Assembly: GCA_949282945.1 (NCBI GenBank)
Contig: CASDQQ010000005.1
Coordinates: 1-32,930, forward strand
DNA length: 32,930 bases
From: an uncultured Eubacteriales bacterium
GTDB taxonomy: Bacteria; Bacillota; Clostridia; UBA1212; CASDQQ01
Direction of reading: 5' to 3'
Shown here: one piece after another, positions 30,845 to 32,930 of the stretch
How the letters are laid out: each line of letters starts with the position of its first letter
Position numbering within the stretch: the stretch's first letter is position 1
The notes under the pieces: generated by a model
What the model saw: only the letters and a program-made list of their open reading frames with translations
The model's database searches: none
Told to the model about the DNA's origin: nothing
Translations under genes and position numbers: made by a program

Positions 30845-31741
30845 TTATTTAATCTTTTTTCCGGATTTTTTTATTATCAATATTGCTGCTCCCGCAATTA
30901 TCGCCACGGCTAAAATACCTAAAGCCACATAGAGAACAGTGTTTGAATTTTCGGTATTTTCATTTTCCCCTGAAACTGTGGATGAAGGGGTACTAAAATC
31001 AGTTGGATTTGCAGTGTTGGCGGGGGAGGCAGATGTGGGAGTTGGAGCAGGGGTTTTGGTAGGAGTTGGAGTCTTTTCGGGTGCTTTATCGGCAAGCTGC
31101 AGAACTCCTAAAAAATCCGGATTCTGCCAAGCCTGGTTAGAACCGTCCGCCCAACCGTAGGCGCCGCTTCTCGAAGGACTTTCTTCTTCGGCACAGTCGT
31201 CTATTTGGACCTCAAGCCCTAACTCGTCGCCCGATTTAAAGGATATACCTAAATCAACCGAGCATTGTACAATATACCCCTTTTCGGTCTGAACGGCCAT
31301 GGAAACTATTTTCTCCTCTGAAATAGCGTTGGCGGCTTCAAAATATTCTCCGGTAGCTAAAATACCTATGCCACCGTCGACTCCTTCGGTATATTCCAAA
31401 GTATCGGCCGTCGAGGTAAGGAATATTTCCACAGCGTCACCGTCCCACCCAACGGCCGGAAAATTATATGTTTCATCGGTTACGTCTACGAGAAAATACA
31501 GTTTGCTGTCGTCCCACATAACCTTAAATACGGCAGACGATTCTGTATCATAGCCGTCTTTTAAAACATCGGAATAATATTCGGGAACATTTTCCCAAAT
31601 TGCGTCTGGAGTCTCGCCGAATACCGGAGTACCTTTTACAGCGATTGCCGTGTAATCGGGATCAGCTGCATATATATTTACAGAAAAAATTCCTGCAAAT
31701 ATAATACTGATAACTAAAAAAATACTCAGAGTTTTTTTCAT
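30845..31741 (-). CDS. CBM9-like, membrane-anchored surface binding protein
   Basis: This is a 298-residue protein with GGAGG eight bases before the ATG. The signal peptide is 1-25 (NIYA cleavage). Residues ~30-215 are a CBM9/DOMON-type beta-sandwich: AVFKVMWDDSKLYFLVDVTD, VGWDGDAVEIFLTS, YIVQCSVDLGI and LGLEVQIDDCAE. The Trp-Asp-Gly-Asp segment is the usual ligand-side loop of this family. Then come a Thr/Pro/Ser/Asn-rich linker (~218-265), a C-terminal helix (VLYVALGILAVAIIAGAAIL) and a KKSGKKIK tail. It has no catalytic residues. It is the first gene of the operon with the lipoprotein fucosidase, so it likely binds the glycan that the fucosidase attacks. Confidence 0.88.
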   Translation of the reverse strand: MKKTLSIFLVISIIFAGIFSVNIYAADPDYTAIAVKGTPVFGETPDAIWENVPEYYSDVLKDGYDTESSAVFKVMWDDSKLYFLVDVTDETYNFPAVGWDGDAVEIFLTSTADTLEYTEGVDGGIGILATGEYFEAANAISEEKIVSMAVQTEKGYIVQCSVDLGISFKSGDELGLEVQIDDCAEEESPSRSGAYGWADGSNQAWQNPDFLGVLQLADKAPEKTPTPTKTPAPTPTSASPANTANPTDFSTPSSTVSGENENTENSNTVLYVALGILAVAIIAGAAILIIKKSGKKIK

Positions 31742-31790
31742 ATTATAGTCCTCCTATAAAATTAAAAATTTGAAGTGTTTGTTTGATTGC

Positions 31791-31862
31791 AGTATAACAC
31801 TATAGAAAAATAAGGACAATTGAATAATTATATTCTTAAATCTATGTTGATATTTTTGAAAT
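31791..31862 (-). promoter_or_regulatory. Promoter and upstream AT-rich box of the CBM9-fucosidase operon
   Basis: On the minus strand TTGTCC (31814-31819), 17 bases, then an extended -10 TGTTATACT (31791-31799). Upstream, ATATTTTTGAAAT (31850-31862, plus-strand reading) lies inside the dyad TTGAT...ATCAA (31848-31866). Its centre is 60 bases from the -10, against 61 bases for the leftward promoter at 23788. Confidence 0.55.
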
Positions 31863-31971
31863 CAATAAAACTGCCTTTTTATTTAATTTTATGTGCATTC
31901 TTTAGTAACCAACAAAATATAAGAGCCATATTATATATTAGCATGTTTAGATTTAATGGAGAAAATAATAA

Positions 31972-32109
31972 ATGAGAGAAAAAAGTAAAGTTTTACCAGG
32001 ACTCATTTGTGGAGATGAGCTTTCAAATATAAGAGAAGCAGTATGTGTTACAGCAGAGAAGGTATATGACGCTTGCAGAGAATATGATGTATCACGTTAT
32101 ATACTATAA
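31972..32109 (+). pseudogene. Truncated small conserved clostridial protein
   Basis: A 45-residue frame starts at ATG 31972 (GGAG ten bases upstream) and ends at TAA 32107. The stretch LSNIREAVCVTAEKVYDAC resembles the beginning of a clostridial hypothetical family that I recall with AVCIDT-KVYDSCRDKDC followed by ~100 more residues. Homology appears to stop after VYDACRE, so this looks like a 5' remnant cut by a rearrangement. I recall the family pattern but no function. Confidence 0.4.
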
Positions 32110-32470
32110 TAACATGTGCTTATGTTCGCTTGTTGTCATTAATATCAGGAGCCGATACATGAAGATCGGGAAGATTTGCAGCGTTTGGCGGTTAAACCTC
32201 GTAATGAAAGAAGAGAATACCGGCAAAGTAGTATCTATATTAAATACAAATTAATAAAATAATCTATATGACAAATGTCATCCAATATAGCGTTCGTTAA
32301 TTTCTTTGTGGAGTTTGTACAAAACGGATAACCTTGTTCTAAGTTGTGACTGTTTTGCCCCCACCGCAAAGTTCCATAAATGCTGACTTTTTCACGATAA
32401 AAGGCTGAAAAATCCCGTTATTTCAGGTGAGAGTTCGAATGTGACAGAAAATCTACCCAAAGGAGGTACC
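32110..32470. other. Junction region without an intact gene
   Basis: No intact gene is seen. A perfect dyad ATGACA-AA-TGTCAT lies at 32268-32281. The sequence just before 32471, including AAAGGAGG, is the ribosome site of the truncated frame that follows. Base composition starts to change toward GC-rich near 32540. Confidence 0.35.
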
Positions 32471-32545
32471 ATGTCAGACAACCTAAAATACTATTACCTC
32501 AAGCTGAAAGAGAAATACTTTGACAAGGAGGGAGGGGGTTTATGA
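32471..32545 (+). pseudogene. N-terminal remnant of a phage replisome organiser-like protein
   Basis: A 24-residue frame begins MSDNLKYYYLKLKEKYFD behind a strong AAAGGAGG. This matches the opening of phage replisome-organiser N-terminal domain proteins (MSDN-KYYYLKLKENFFD), which normally continue for 250 or more residues. Here the frame reads into a GGAGGGAGGGGG tract and stops, overlapping the next ATG by ATGA. It is probably a deletion remnant of a conjugative element or phage. Confidence 0.55.
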
Positions 32546-32930
32546 AGAACGAAATTAACACTGTTTTGGAGAATATGACGACCACCGCCGCCGACAAAAT
32601 GGAGCGCGTGCAGGAGCTACGCAAGCAGCGCACCCGCGACTGTACGGCCCACTTTATCCGCACCAACCTGTTGACCGCCGGTGTCCTCTCTAATCTCCGA
32701 CAAGTGACGGAATATGCCGCCAAGCATGAGAGCCGCTTTGTGAAGCTGCTTATCCAGCAGAACGAGATCGGCGGCAAGAGAAAGACCGCCGCAGCCACCA
32801 AGCAGCTTGAACAGGCGCAGGAGCGCATTGCCGAAGTGAGCCGCATTATCAAGCGGCTGTATGAGGACAATGTGAACGGCAAAATCAGCGACGAGCGTTT
32901 CATGGAACTGTCGGCAGACTATGAGCAGGA
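32542..32930 (+). CDS. Large serine recombinase, C-terminal part, continuing past the window
   Basis: The frame is open to the window end (129 codons). From about residue 33 it reads CTAHFIRTNLLTAGVLSNLR, the segment that normally follows the zinc-ribbon of large serine recombinases. Then come the coiled-coil-like TKQLEQAQERIAEVSRIIKR and LYEDNVNGKISDERFMELS, characteristic of integrases of Tn4451-like and ICE-type clostridial elements. The catalytic resolvase domain with its serine should lie N-terminal but is absent; residues 1-32 are unrelated-looking helical sequence. It is therefore a fragment or fusion without recombinase activity. The DNA is clearly GC-richer than the rest of the window, a sign of recent transfer. 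Confidence 0.7.
   Translation, partial: MKNEINTVLENMTTTAADKMERVQELRKQRTRDCTAHFIRTNLLTAGVLSNLRQVTEYAAKHESRFVKLLIQQNEIGGKRKTAAATKQLEQAQERIAEVSRIIKRLYEDNVNGKISDERFMELSADYEQ

Noticed and set aside
32268-32281. ATGACA-AA-TGTCAT dyad as a response-regulator operator
   Set aside because: It resembles sites of DesR/LiaR type, but no promoter or intact gene follows, so a regulatory role cannot be supported.
32499-32903. 134-residue minus-strand frame at the right end
   Set aside because: It is antisense to the recombinase C terminus, whose plus-strand translation matches a known family; the minus frame does not.

Overview
The window looks like a chromosomal segment of a low-GC Gram-positive anaerobe of the class Clostridia, probably gut-dwelling. 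The reasons are: AT-rich DNA with strong AGGAGG-type ribosome sites; clostridial families such as DUF3793, the nitrous-oxide-stimulated-promoter family and a PflX-type radical SAM protein; single-membrane surface lipoproteins; and C-terminally membrane-anchored binding proteins. No rRNA or housekeeping marker is present, so the taxonomy is inference.

Layout. (1) 1-3,816: the 3' end of an unrecognised gene, a small lipoprotein overlapping a large exported protein of about 837 residues, and a strong hairpin. (2) 3,969-9,523: independent housekeeping or accessory genes. These are a five-bladed-propeller glycosidase of the GH32/GH43 type, a SAM methyltransferase, a winged-helix regulator, a PflX-like radical SAM enzyme, a CAT-anticodon tRNA, and an amidase with a LysM domain. 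(3) 9,646-14,236: a compact MarR-ABC-ABC operon with overlapping genes, encoding a heterodimeric exporter with one degenerate ATP site, and with palindromes at its predicted transcription start. (4) 14,245-20,960: an unknown propeller-like protein with a coiled-coil tail, a cytoplasmic GH29 alpha-L-fucosidase, a divergent surface-anchored binding protein broken by one in-frame TAA, and a cytoplasmic LacZ-type GH2 beta-galactosidase. (5) 21,064-22,908: a metal-homeostasis-like group (nitrous-oxide-stimulated-promoter family, DUF3793, flavodoxin) with two GTTAG...CTAAC dyads. (6) 23,000-31,741: a second glycan cluster. It has an anchored binding protein, a lipoprotein GH2 enzyme, an AraC regulator, and a two-gene operon of an anchored CBM9-like protein plus a multidomain lipoprotein GH29 fucosidase. 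(7) 31,972-32,930: remnants, including a truncated conserved small protein, the first residues of a phage replisome-organiser-like protein, and a GC-rich C-terminal piece of a large serine recombinase running off the window.

How it fits together. Regions 4 and 6 read as one glycan-harvesting programme. Lipoprotein GH29 and GH2 enzymes would remove fucose and galactose outside the cell. Three exported non-catalytic proteins with a binding-type domain, a low-complexity linker and a C-terminal membrane segment would hold the glycan at the surface. Cytoplasmic GH29 and GH2 enzymes would finish imported oligosaccharides. The AraC protein encoded between the modules is the natural candidate regulator. 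A 13-bp AT-rich box recurs in the promoter regions, at nearly the same distance from the -10 in two of them. No sugar importer, sortase or fucose/galactose catabolic gene lies in the window. Fucosylated, beta-galactosylated host or plant glycans are therefore a reasonable but unproven substrate.
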